Shown here: positions 23,562-33,936 of the stretch, in pieces
Layout: every line of letters starts with the position of its first letter
Position numbering within the stretch: position 1 is the first letter of the stretch
Source of the DNA: Tamarix chinensis
Lineage: Eukaryota; Streptophyta; Magnoliopsida; Caryophyllales; Tamaricaceae
NCBI GenBank assembly: GCA_030549775.1
Contig: CM060172.1
Span: 9,225,861 to 9,289,860, forward strand
Direction of reading: 5' to 3'
Length of the DNA: 64,000 bases
Notes under the pieces: model-generated
The model's input: only the letters and a program-made list of their open reading frames with translations
Told to the model about the DNA's origin: nothing
Databases searched by the model: none
Translations under genes and position numbers: made by a program

Positions 23562-23990
23562 GTTACTTCTTATCATCCCTAAACTAGCAGATAAGTAGAA
23601 GTTTCTAACTGAAATTAAAAGGATATTAGAAAAAATGGTTAATACTTTTACAAAAGATTGGTCTTTAAACTTAGATGACACATTTTGGGCATATAGAACC
23701 CTAATAAGATTGTCTCCCTATAAACTTGTTTTCTGAAAATCTTACCATCTTCCTATAGAAATTGAACATAAATGTTTTTGGGTTACTTTCTTTCTTAACA
23801 TGGATATGTAGACTGCAGGTGAAAGGAGGCTCTTATAATTAAATGAGCTTGATGAATTTTGTTTAGGCACATATGAAAATGCTTGAATCAACAAGGAGTG
23901 CACAAAGAGGATGCATGATTAAAGAATTCTAAAAAGGGAATTTAAAAAAGGGGTAGTTTATTTTTTTTATAACAATGTCCATGATAAGCA
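23562..23990 (+). pseudogene. Integrase of gypsy element 1, C-terminal continuation after element A
   Basis: In mixed frames the sequence reads TSYHP, the segment usually followed by TSGQ-VEVSN, then [24 protein letters not shown] and REFKKG. These are the conserved end of the Ty3/gypsy integrase core and its C-terminal domain. It joins directly to the segment ending at 19490 once element A is removed. Many stops are present. Confidence 0.8.
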
Positions 23991-26900
23991 TGGGGGAGTT
24001 TAGGTTCATATTTTTTTTACTTCAGTGATTTGCTATGTGTTTATTTATTTATTTATTTAATTTTTGAGTGTTTTGCATGATTTGTGTTTAGTTAGGTCTT
24101 TTTGGTTTTTGTTTTTTTGGTTTTTGTTGAGTGTAAGGAGCCCTTAACTAGTTAATGATGAACATATCTTTGAAATTAAACTAAGATAGAATCAAAAATT
24201 GTGATAAAATCGAGTGGATATTTTTTTAATGTTAATTTTAATATAGGAAATACATATCTATATGAATGGATGCGAATAGAGTGAGAACATATATGATCTT
24301 CTAACCATCAACATCGTATGTTGAGTTTCATCACAACATATAGTGAGCTTTTGATCCATATATACCTTCTTTTTCTAAGCATTTCATATAAAATAATATA
24401 TAATTTATTAGCTTCATTTTTCTTTGTGAACCTCATATGCACTAATTTGTTTTGATAAAATTACTTGTCGTAACTCTTGCAATTGATTATAGAGATTAGT
24501 ATAACTTATTCTTGTGCCAATTGAAGCTTTTAAATCATAACCACCATGATTGAGGAATTGATAAAGATACCTTAGGGTTACCGACACATAGCCAAATATC
24601 CTTCTATCTTATTTTTGTGTACATGAGATATGCACCCCTTAGTTAACCCCTTTGAGCCTTTTATATTGACATTTATTTCTTTCATCATGCTAATTCTTCC
24701 TAACTAAACCTAAAACACATCTCAACCTTTGTTCTAAAAACTATTAGAAATTTTTATGACACTTATTCATGTGTTTCAAGGCTGTATGTAAAGAAAGTTT
24801 TAAAGAGAATATGAAAGAATAAGTATAGAGGAGGTAAAAATGATTGCTTGAAAAAAAAGAGGAAATATTTTTTTAGCTTGTCTCTTTTTCTCTTGGGGGA
24901 AAAAAGTGATGAAAATGATGTAGAGGCCCAACATGAAGATATATGGTCTATGTGACTGCTATGTTATGTAATGAAAAGATACCTTGGGAAGTTCAAATTT
25001 ATAAGAAATCTCTATGGTAACATAATTCTACTAGGTTCTAGGATATTTTGTTGAATCCTTATTTCCCTTTCTTTATTAAACCCTTAAACTTAACCCCGTT
25101 ACAAACCTTATGAACTCCTATTTGATTCTTAAGAGGGGCAACCTTTATCTATCAGAAATTATTCACACGAGTCAAGTATATGGTTCGGTCCATTTGGTAG
25201 GTATTTGATATCTTTCATGAGGCATTTTATCCACAAAATATGAGCTTTTTTTGTTAATATATGTGAGCCACTTGTTATTTGTATATTCTTATCTCACATA
25301 TCTAAGTGTAATTATACATATGTCATGAATATGAAAGAAAAATAAGAGGGTATGCCTTTGTGAGAATGGATCTTGATGTGACTAAGCTATGGTTAGGTTT
25401 TCAGTCATTATTATTACTTTGTTTATATTTTTCATGTTATGTGTGAAACATATGTTGAATTAATCATTTAAAATTTTCAGTACTAAATCTTAGTTGAGTG
25501 CTAATATTGGTTTCATAAAAGTAAAAGACTCTAAGACAACATTAGTTAAAGGGTGTTAGAAGTGTGTTTGTAAATTTTTTTATGTGACTTCTGTGTGATT
25601 TTGTGGGTATATAATATGTAAAACCCTCACAAGACCTTACTCTTCCTCCAAGGGTGAACTAGAGGCTTAAACATCTTATTGTACATGCTAAGTACAATTA
25701 TGAGACCTGCGAAAGTGGCTAGTTCCATTTTATTATTTTTAGAGTCATGTCTTTCTTGAAGAGAAGCTAAGTATATGGGGTTGATGAATGGATATTTCAT
25801 CCATATTCAAAAAAATATTCTAGGTCAATATTACCTTCAAATTCAGGAAGATCAAAGGGGATTTCTTTTTCCATGTCATCATAATTTTTCCTCGACGTGT
25901 CACGTGGCTTTACGTAATTTTTCACACTCTCTTCTTCTTCTACCACCCGATTTTGTGCCCTTCTCACGTGCCCTTCCTCTACTTGTTCCCTTCGGTTTTG
26001 TGGCTACACATGGGACTCGTGGGCTTGGAAAGCTTCTATTATCCCCACATGTAATTTTACCTCCGTGATTTCATCCATCAAGATCTTGAGAATACCCTCA
26101 AGTCCTCTCCTTAGTTATCCATCCTTCCTCCTTACCAACCAAATACAACTCTCCCAAACACACCCTTAAGTGCTCAACACTTTTATATTTTCTTGATAAA
26201 TTCTTGGAGATTCTTGAATATGAGACACTCTCTTGAAGGATCTTGAAGAATCCTAAAAGAAAGATTGGATCTTGATAGTAATACCACCAACCTATAGCTT
26301 TGATACTAAAATTGATGTGTGTGTGAGAATGGAATTCTCAAACTAATGAGAATATGGCTCCAATTGGGTTTAGATATTATGATGAAGGCTTTTTGATGGT
26401 GAATTAATAAATTAAAGATTTGAATATGATGGAATAAGGATGAGGATGGTTTGAATATGATAGAAAAGTGACAGTGACAAATGGTGGTTTGTTAATGATG
26501 ATGGTTCGAATGGTGTATACTTCTTAGCTTTTGCATTCGACAATGGTTTGATGAGGATGTTAAGCTTTGAAGATTAGGGTTTAGATGAAGTTTGAAGTTG
26601 TGGTTTAAGGTTAGAGTTAGGGTTTGATTCAAATAGGATGATTAAGGTGATATTTGGTTTGCATGGAAATGTTAGGGTTTCGAATGAATGGTTTAGGGTT
26701 TCAATTGTGTATACTGAATTAAGACTTTGTTTAACCACAAATTAGAGTAGAATTTTGATGTTAATTATGGAAGTAAAAATATGGATTGAGGAGAGTAGAA
26801 AATATATGAATTAATCTCTAATTCACACAGGCGAAGAGATTAAAACTTTCAAGCTAAACAGTTCACACATATTCAATTTGCTTGAGTTTGAAGTCACATA

Positions 26901-27830
26901 GAATTCACTTGTATTCAACTTCAATGTTGATCTTCAACTTCAATTCAATTCTCAATAATCATGCTCGAAATTTATAGTAGCTTTTAACCTTTCTACCACT
27001 AGCTAAAAGCATAATTCAAAAGATTTCAAGCTTAAAGATATTATACTACCTTTATTCAACTTTACTACTTAAATAATAAATTAGCTAAATTACTAATAAT
27101 GCTCAACAAGTCTGCAAAGAAGCTCTGCCATGCACTTGGTCATCATTCCTTGCATGCCAGGCATGCCATGCACATGCATGAAGACACTTAGTTGCTTTTT
27201 TTTTTTATGTTTCTAGTAATGTAACCATCCATTGGTCTTCAAATTTGCGGGAGGCACTTTCCAAATGAAAAATAATTGGTTCTATAATTATGAAAGCCCA
27301 TTCTTGAGTATTTACTCCTACATCAACAAAAATAATGGCAACACAAATAATCAAAATGGGATAATACACCCATCTCAAAAGGTCAGGATACATTAAAGGG
27401 TCTTTCTTCAGGGATACCACAACCACTATACATCTAGTGCACCTGCTACAAATCATGACACCATACCCACTACATGTGGTCAAAGTACACTAAGGGGGCT
27501 TGTACTGGGATGCCACATCTGCCTAAATAATGGATAATATAAAGTACCCGATGGATTATACTAGGATAACTCATCAAACCAAGGTAGACATTGATGCTAT
27601 GTTAGCCTGCTAAAGTATAATCTAATACCTCAAAGATATGTGTATACCCCCTACCGATCATAACCTGGTAGAGAAGGAAATAGGCATTGAGTGAAAAATA
27701 TAAGCAAGGATGACCCACCCACTAACTCCCGATAACTACCTTGAGAGTTAGAGAAAAAGGCTCAAAAGAAATCTTAAACCATAAATTTATATTTTCAAGC
27801 AATATCACAAATTACAATAAAATCCACAAA
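23991..27830. other. Noncoding DNA downstream of gypsy element 1
   Basis: AT-rich sequence that presumably includes the 3' noncoding part and 3' LTR of gypsy element 1, though I could not match a 3' LTR to the DNA upstream of its PBS. A short (TTTA) repeat is at 24038-24060. A moderately GC-rich stretch at 25850-26060 has an open frame, but no family is recognisable. Confidence 0.4.
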
Positions 27831-27831
27831 T

Positions 27832-28040
27832 AACCAAATTAGGTGTATCCAAGTGATAACATCAAACACAATTAAATTCTATTATTTAACCAAATTGAAT
27901 GTTTTCAAGTGATAACACCAAACACATCACAAGGCATTAAAGCTACTATTTGGGTTTTCCAAGTGCTAATACCAAACAGATCACAAAGCATACAAGCCAC
28001 CAATTGGATGTTTAGAGATGACACCAAACTTAGATAAATT
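27832..28040. repeat. Degenerate tandem repeat with 'caagtgataacaccaaacac' core
   Basis: Four units of roughly 60-70 bp share an 'ccaa(g/a)tg(a/c)taacaccaaacac' core, at about 27850, 27910, 27965 and 28015. It lies in the repeat that B later entered. Confidence 0.65.
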
Positions 28041-28179
28041 CAAGGATCAAATACCATCACGATGATTCTTGTTAAATCAAGTTAATCATAGTTGAAGTCA
28101 TAATTAAAATATTTTAAATACATGGAGGTATTAATAAAAAAAAGGTCCAAGAGAAACATAACAAACTATAAGAAATCAG

Positions 28180-28394
28180 GCGGCTTCCAACTAGACTAGG
28201 TAACTAGTCTTGTTGTGCTAGATATGCACCAAAATAGCACCAAAGAACCAGTTAACTAGTTGGCCTCACCGCTTGACTCTTTATGAGAACCAATTGACTG
28301 GTTTGGTCCAATTGGTAGATAGGTCTAAGTAGAGATTGGCTTGTGCGAAGTTGATAGGGGTGGTTGAGAAACACGTATTATTGGAATGGGTTGC
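28180..28394. repeat. Left flank of element B: repeat with 'aactagtt/gactggt' motifs
   Basis: Motifs such as 'ccaattgactggttt' and 'accagttaactagttgg' recur. The same motif type (ccaatcgatgggtt, atcgactagt) continues at 33990-34210 on the other side of B. The two flanks were therefore contiguous before the insertion. Confidence 0.6.
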
Positions 28395-28815
28395 TGTAAC
28401 ACCCCCAAAATTCACTTCTGAAAAATTTCGTTAATTAAAAAGGAAATTAGCGGAAGCAGATAAATAAAACGTGAACTTTGGGAGTATTACCGCCACACTT
28501 AGTACCAGACCGGTTCACTCGTACCGTTCCAGTACCAAGTGCTAAGGCTAAGAAAAAAAATAAAATACAATTGAAAGAAGTTCAACGTACATAAATCAAA
28601 GTAGCGCATCAAATCATTTACAAGAATAAAATCCACCAATGGTGGTTACAGTAACACATAACATTAAAACCAGGAATTTAAAGAGAAAGAGAAAACCCTA
28701 ACGATACCGGATAACTCCTTACTCTCTTTCCCGTAGCCCACTTGAGTAGCACCTGAAAATACCTGCAAGGGCACTGCCCATTGAATAGGCAGGGGGCCCA
28801 TAAAGGGAATCCCTT

Positions 28816-28831
28816 CAGTACTACGGTACTG
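28816..28831 (+). repeat. Conserved 16-nt perfect hairpin of the A/B/C/D family, copy B
   Basis: CAGTAC-TACG-GTACTG, with 6-bp perfect arms. Confidence 0.7.
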
Positions 28832-29079
28832 AGTAACCCTTTAATACCACACTTAAAGACAAGCCCGCATACGCCACATAATACAAGCTACACACATAAA
28901 TAATGAGAGGTGCACACATAACAATAACATGCATAATAATTCATAAATCACGATCGATACTTTGGGCCTTAAGCCATGTCATAGTGTAAGATCAATACAT
29001 TCGGGCCTTAAGCCACTATTCCGTCATCATTCCATCAATCTCATATTTTATATCCATGTGAGTACGAGAACCCCACTAT

Positions 29080-29524
29080 TATAGCCGGTGGACCGAAAGT
29101 AAACACACAGGGCAGAACGCCTCTGACCACTATTATTGCCGGTGGACCGGTCTAGCCCCGACTCACATAGTGTTCCACTATAAGTGATTAGTATTTTTTC
29201 ATAATCTTATTCACATACATAACCGATTTTATTGAGCTCGGGACCCCCACTATTATTGCCGGTAGACCAGAATACATATAAACTCATCATCTAGGGCACA
29301 ACGCTCCTGGCCACTATTATGACCGGTGGACCGGGATACATATAAACTCATCATCCAGGGCACAACGCTCCTGGCCACTATTATAATCGGTGGACCGGGA
29401 TATATAAAGAATCATCATCCAGGGCACAACGCTCCTGGGCACTATTATAACAGGTGGACCGGGATATATAAAGAATCATCACCTAGGGCACAACGCTCCT
29501 GGCCACTATTATAACCGGTGGACA
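29080..29524 (+). repeat. 64-bp tandem array of element B with palindrome CCGGTGGACCGG
   Basis: The motif 'ggtggacc' (or variant) starts at 29261, 29325, 29389, 29453 and 29517, an exact 64-bp period, with older irregular copies at 29087 and 29141. Each unit holds 'cacaacgctcctgg', 'ccactattat' and CCGGT-GG-ACCGG. The palindrome is CpG-containing. Confidence 0.9.
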
Positions 29525-29649
29525 AGTATTCAATATCATAATCATCTGTGCCCGGCTCATTAATATTCCACTTTCAATACTAGTATCTTTTCTTTCTTTA
29601 ATCAACACATCCATCATATTTATTTGCCTCGAACGGGAGATCAATAACT

Positions 29650-29775
29650 TGGGACACAAAGGTACACCGATCGTACCGGTGCATATCAACTACTCAGTAC
29701 CCTTCAACCACGAACCCAATGACACAAAGGTACCCTGGTCGTACTGGTGCATAAAGCTAACTCAGTACCCTACCG
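29650..29775 (+). repeat. Two-unit repeat with inverted CACCG/CCGGTG motif
   Basis: Two copies of a roughly 65-70-bp segment containing 'cacaaaggtac', 'gtcgta' or 'gatcgta', 'ggtgcata' and 'ctcagtaccc'. In element C the same place (62890-63010) gives the perfect inverted repeat CACCGG-TCGTA-CCGGTG. Confidence 0.7.
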
Positions 29776-30199
29776 ACAAGGACACCTAATCCATAAGTAT
29801 GCATACCCCCTAACTAGGTCCGTAGAGCTAGAAAGAGTAAGATATAAGGCCTAGCTGGGGCACAAAGGCACACCAGCAAATACCAGAATAATCGTGGACT
29901 AAACCACGTCCTTAGGGTAGCGACCCCTAAGGAGTCACCATTCCCGATCTCGAGGTCTTTCACTTTAAGTAATAGTGTCTTAATTAAGGTGATCACGAAA
30001 AGAACGATAATTTGATACTTATTCACTTTCGATCATTTCGATATCATTAATCGTTTCTTATTCAGAGGATTATCTAGGATGTCACAGAGAAACCATCAAG
30101 GCCATACTAATCATTAGATACTCTTACTTGGCTAATCAACATTATTTAATCATATTAATGTTCCGCAATCTCAGAGACATGTTAGGTACATATTACTCA

Positions 30200-31740
30200 T
30201 TTGCCCTTTACTTATATAATTGTTAAGTATCCATTCCTTACTCACCAAATTACCATATTACCTTTTAGGTTACATAATTACCAAATTACCCCTTGTCCAA
30301 TTTAGATTACCAAATTATCTCCTACACTTTTTAGATCACCATTCACTCCTCATAATTGCTACACTTAACATATTTCCCATTTGGTTGGTTATATTACCAA
30401 ATCGCCTTTCTCCTTTGTTATAATTACAAAATTACCCTAGAGTTGGATAAATTACTAAATTACCCTCCTTCCTTATCATGGTTACTATTTTGCCCCTTTA
30501 GTTGGTTAAATAATTATCACTTTACCCTTTAATCGGCTAAATTACCAAATTACCCCTTTAGTTGGATAAATTACCAAATTGCCCTCATCTTTTACCAAAA
30601 TTACCAAACTGCCCTTCTCAATTATTTTCATTACCATTTTACCCTTTTCAATTGTCATAAATACCATTCTACCCTTCTCAATTATTATAATTACTATTTT
30701 TCCCTTTTCATTTATTATAAATCCCAAATTATCCTTCTTCATAATTACAATTATTAATTTACCTTTATTCATAGTTATAATTATTAATTTACCATTCTTC
30801 ATAATTATAATCATTAACTTACCCTTCTCCATATTTATAATTATTAATTTACCCTTCTTCATTTTTATAATTGCTATATTACCCTTCTCCCCTATTAAAA
30901 TTACCATAATGCCCTTTAATTGGTTAATTTACCAAATTACCCTTCTCTATTATCATAATTATCCAATTATCCTTCTATAATCATAATTTAATTGCCAACT
31001 TATCTTTCGTCGTTATCATAATTACCCAGTTACATCTTACTCCCAAATTACCATAATACCCTTTTATTTACAAAATTACCCTTCTACCCCTTACTTTCAA
31101 ATTATTATAATATCCTTTTATTTATGAAAATTACTACCATACCCCTTTTACTTGTACAATTACCATAACACCCCTTTTACTTTACAAATTACTATCTTAC
31201 CCTTTTCATCCAAAATTACCATTTTTATCTTTCCTTATAAAATTACCATTTTGCCCTTCTTTTCCAAAGTTACCATATTACCCCTTACTTATAAATTACC
31301 ATTTCGCCATTCACTTATACAATTACCATATTACCACTTACTTATTAAATTACTATTTTGCCCCCCTTTACTTCCAAAATTACCATATTGCCCTTTTTCT
31401 TGAAAAATTACCATAATGCCCTCCTTCATCCAAAATTACTATTTTACCCCTACTTCCAAAATTACCATTCTTACCACTTACTTATAAAATTACTATATTC
31501 CCTTTTCTCCAAAAATTACCATAATACCCCTTTACTTATAAAATTATCATTTGGCTATTTAATCATAAAATTACCATATTATTCTTTTATCTCAAAAATT
31601 ACCATAATACCCTTCTTTCTCACAACTTACAATTTTATCCTTTACTTATAAATTATCATTTAACTCCTTTATTTTTAAATTACCAAAATACCCTTTTACT
31701 TATAAAATTACCGAAATACCCTTTTCACTTATAAAATTTC
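30200..31740 (+). repeat. AT-rich 26-30-bp tandem array of element B
   Basis: From about 30571 to 30960 the units are exactly 30 bp ('ttattaatttacccttcttcataattataa'-type, three per 90 bases). Further right they drift to 26-30 bp ('attaccatattaccccttactt'-type). Because 30 is a multiple of three, both strands stay open here and give artificial 10-residue protein repeats. Confidence 0.9.
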
Positions 31741-32362
31741 CATTCAACCCCTCTATTCACCATTTTTATGAATTTACTAACACTACATAAAATAATGATA
31801 TTAGTACTTCATTCTTATCATCTAAGTCCACCAACATGTCATTATTCAACATAATACTCATTAGCAACTACATACATTAGGTCACATACTTCATAAGCAT
31901 AATTACTAAAATACCCTTAGACAATAATATTATTCATACATTAACAACATATTACATCATTCCATCAACCATCAAAATCCTTCCTTAATTAACATACCTA
32001 CATATGGCACAAAAGTTAACATGCTTTTCCTTTTTATCAAACAATATGAGAAACCATATATATATCATGCTAAGCACACAAAACATGCATAAAATCATAC
32101 TAAACCCCTAATGTGCTAGCATACGTTTTTCTATGTATTTAAGGGAGGATTAACGGTTACCTTAATCCCGCAAAATATCAAATCTTACCAAGCATAATTA
32201 GCAACTCAACACCTAAAAATAATATCCATCATATTTATGTTAGAAATAAGAATCCAAGCATAAAAATTTATAAAATTTAATTAATAAAACACTTAACATA
32301 AAATACTATTATACCTTAAAAATTATCCAAATAATTTCCAAAATAAAGGGGGAGCTCACGCT

Positions 32363-32386
32363 GCATGAGCAACGTGAGTCTCATGC
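32363..32386 (+). repeat. Hairpin beside the G/A-rich block of element B
   Basis: GCATGAG, a 10-nt loop, then CTCATGC: perfect 7-bp arms. It sits at the position matching the hairpin 21082-21099 in A. Confidence 0.6.
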
Positions 32387-32399
32387 AAAACCATAGGGA

Positions 32400-33605
32400 G
32401 AAAAGGGCTCAAAGAGGGTGAAGGGGGAAAATAAGCCATTTTCGGGTTGGGGTCTTTGGGCTAGAAAAGAAAGTAGTTAGGGGAGGTTCTAAGGCAAGGG
32501 AATGGTGCAGAAGTAAAGAGGGGGTGCAGGTGGAGGCTAAGGGTGGTTTCACGGTGGCATAGGGCGGTGGAGACGGCGACGGCAAGGCGACGAAGTTGGC
32601 TGCCGAGAAGGGTCGAGGCGGAGGAGTTGTGAAGGAAGGAAAAAGAGAGGGAAAAATGGAGGGGTTCAAGGGCTGTTTTCGGCCAACTAAGGCATGGAGG
32701 TTGTAGAGGGGGTTGCAGGGTGTCGAATGGTGGGTTGAGTGGTGGTAGAGGTGGCCGGACAGCGGCGGAAGTGGCGGTTGTAGGTGGCTCGGCGGTAAGG
32801 GGGGAAAACTGGGGAGAAAAAGAAAAGGGGTCGAGAAGGGAGGGAGTGTAGGGCTCGAGGGGCGGCGTGGTGGTGCAGGGTGGTAGTAGGTGGTGGCAGA
32901 AGGTGGCGCAGGGGTTGGTCTTGGTGGTTCAAGCGGCGGCGGGCGGTGGTGATCAATAATTGGGAAAAAAAATGGGGGAGAAGGAAGGAGAGAGGAGGGA
33001 GCTCGGGGGAAGAGGAGATGCTTGAAAAAAATGTGGGAAATGAAGGCCGGAGGGATGAAGAAAAAGAAGAGGGAGAAGAGAGGGGGCAGGGCTAGCCGGC
33101 GATTGGTGCTGCAAGTTGCAGGGCTGGTCAGTTGGCAGGGGAAGGGAGGGAAGAAGAAGGAAAGGGGGAGAGCATGTGGGGTGTGGTCCAAGAGCCGGTT
33201 TGGCTCGAAAAAGGAAAGAAAATGACGGGGGAAGAGAGAGAGGGAGAGGGAGGTAGGTGGCAGCAGTTGCAGGGCAGCTCGATGGTGGCAGACATGGGGT
33301 CGCTGGTCGGCGTGGGAGAAGAAGAGAGGAGAAGAAGAAAGGGATGGCGGGTGGACCGCCGCAGGAAAAGAAAATAAGGCAAGTCTGCCGGTCCAGGGGG
33401 AAAAAAAGGAAGGAGGTCAAGCCGGGCGTGCGTCAGGCGTGGGGGAAGGAAAGGAGGGCAGGAGCGGGCTGGAGGCCCAAATCGCACGGCGGGGAAGAAA
33501 GCAGACCGGTGCGGGCGGCCCAAGGAGGAGAAAAAAAGGAAAAGAGAAGAAAGAAGAAAAAGGAGAAAAAGAAGAAGGAAAAGAAAAAGGGAAATGAGAA
33601 AATAG
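32400..33605 (-). repeat. Polypurine (G/A-rich) block of element B
   Basis: About 1.2 kb that is G/A-rich on the plus strand, the counterpart of the C/T block in A. Long Pro/Ser-rich frames on the minus strand (32409-33191, 32953-33420) and Arg/Lys/Glu-rich frames on the plus strand reflect composition rather than genes. Confidence 0.75.
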
Positions 33606-33936
33606 GGAAAATAAATTAAATTAATTTATAAAATCATAAAATGTAATATTCTTGATAAATTATTTAATTTAATAATTTAATTCATTATAATATAATATAT
33701 TAGTTTAAAAATGATAAAGTTGGTAAAATATTAGTTTGGGAATTTATTTAAATAAAAATAATATGATAATTAGCAAAATATTTATTTTTAATTTATTAAA
33801 TAATATTATCCAAATTTATATACTCTAAAATCCATAAAATAATTAAAATAAATAATTTTACAAGCTAATTTTATTTCAAATAAAGTCATTTATTAAAATA
33901 TAGGTTTTTTTGAAATTTTTGGGGGATTACAGTTGC

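Larger units (their letters stand above)
14696..23990 (+). mobile_element. Ty3/gypsy element 1, Athila-like, interrupted by element A
   Basis: The order is PBS (14702-14719), gag with zinc knuckle, protease, reverse transcriptase-RNase H, integrase. This is the order of Ty3/gypsy elements; the NPYSN...HPNFSW motif after the zinc knuckle and the tRNA-Asp-type PBS are familiar from Athila-type elements. The integrase stops at 19490 and resumes at 23562 on the far side of element A. A purine-rich AAGCATGGGGGAG near 23976-23990 may be the polypurine tract. Confidence 0.85.
28395..33931 (-). mobile_element. Element B: 5,537-bp solo-LTR-like element with perfect 5-bp target duplication
   Basis: It begins TGTAACACCCCCAAAATT and ends AATTTTTGGGGGATTACA: TG...CA termini inside an imperfect inverted repeat of about 18 bp. 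Both sides carry GTTGC (28390-28394 and 33932-33936). These are the hallmarks of LTR retrotransposon integration, but there is no internal coding region, PBS or second LTR, so a solo LTR is the simplest reading. Internal order on the plus strand: conserved end (28395-28990), 64-bp array (29080-29520), short duplicated segment (29650-29775), 26-30-bp array (30200-31740), G/A-rich block (32400-33605), AT-rich tail. The strand is given only relative to A; transcription direction is unknown. Confidence 0.9.

Noticed and set aside
25775..26068. 97-codon plus-strand frame in a slightly GC-richer stretch
   Set aside because: No domain, no splice context and no homology that I can recognise.
29080..29524. 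CRISPR-like regular array
   Set aside because: Units are near-identical over their whole 64-bp length with no unique spacers, and the context is a plant retroelement.
30542..30980. 121- and 133-codon frames with regular 10-residue repeats on both strands
   Set aside because: They follow from an exact 30-bp AT-rich tandem array; simultaneous opening of both strands is an artefact of the period.
32409..33619. Pro-rich and Lys/Arg/Glu-rich frames in element B
   Set aside because: Composition effect of a G/A-rich block. Many overlapping frames on both strands and no conserved motif.
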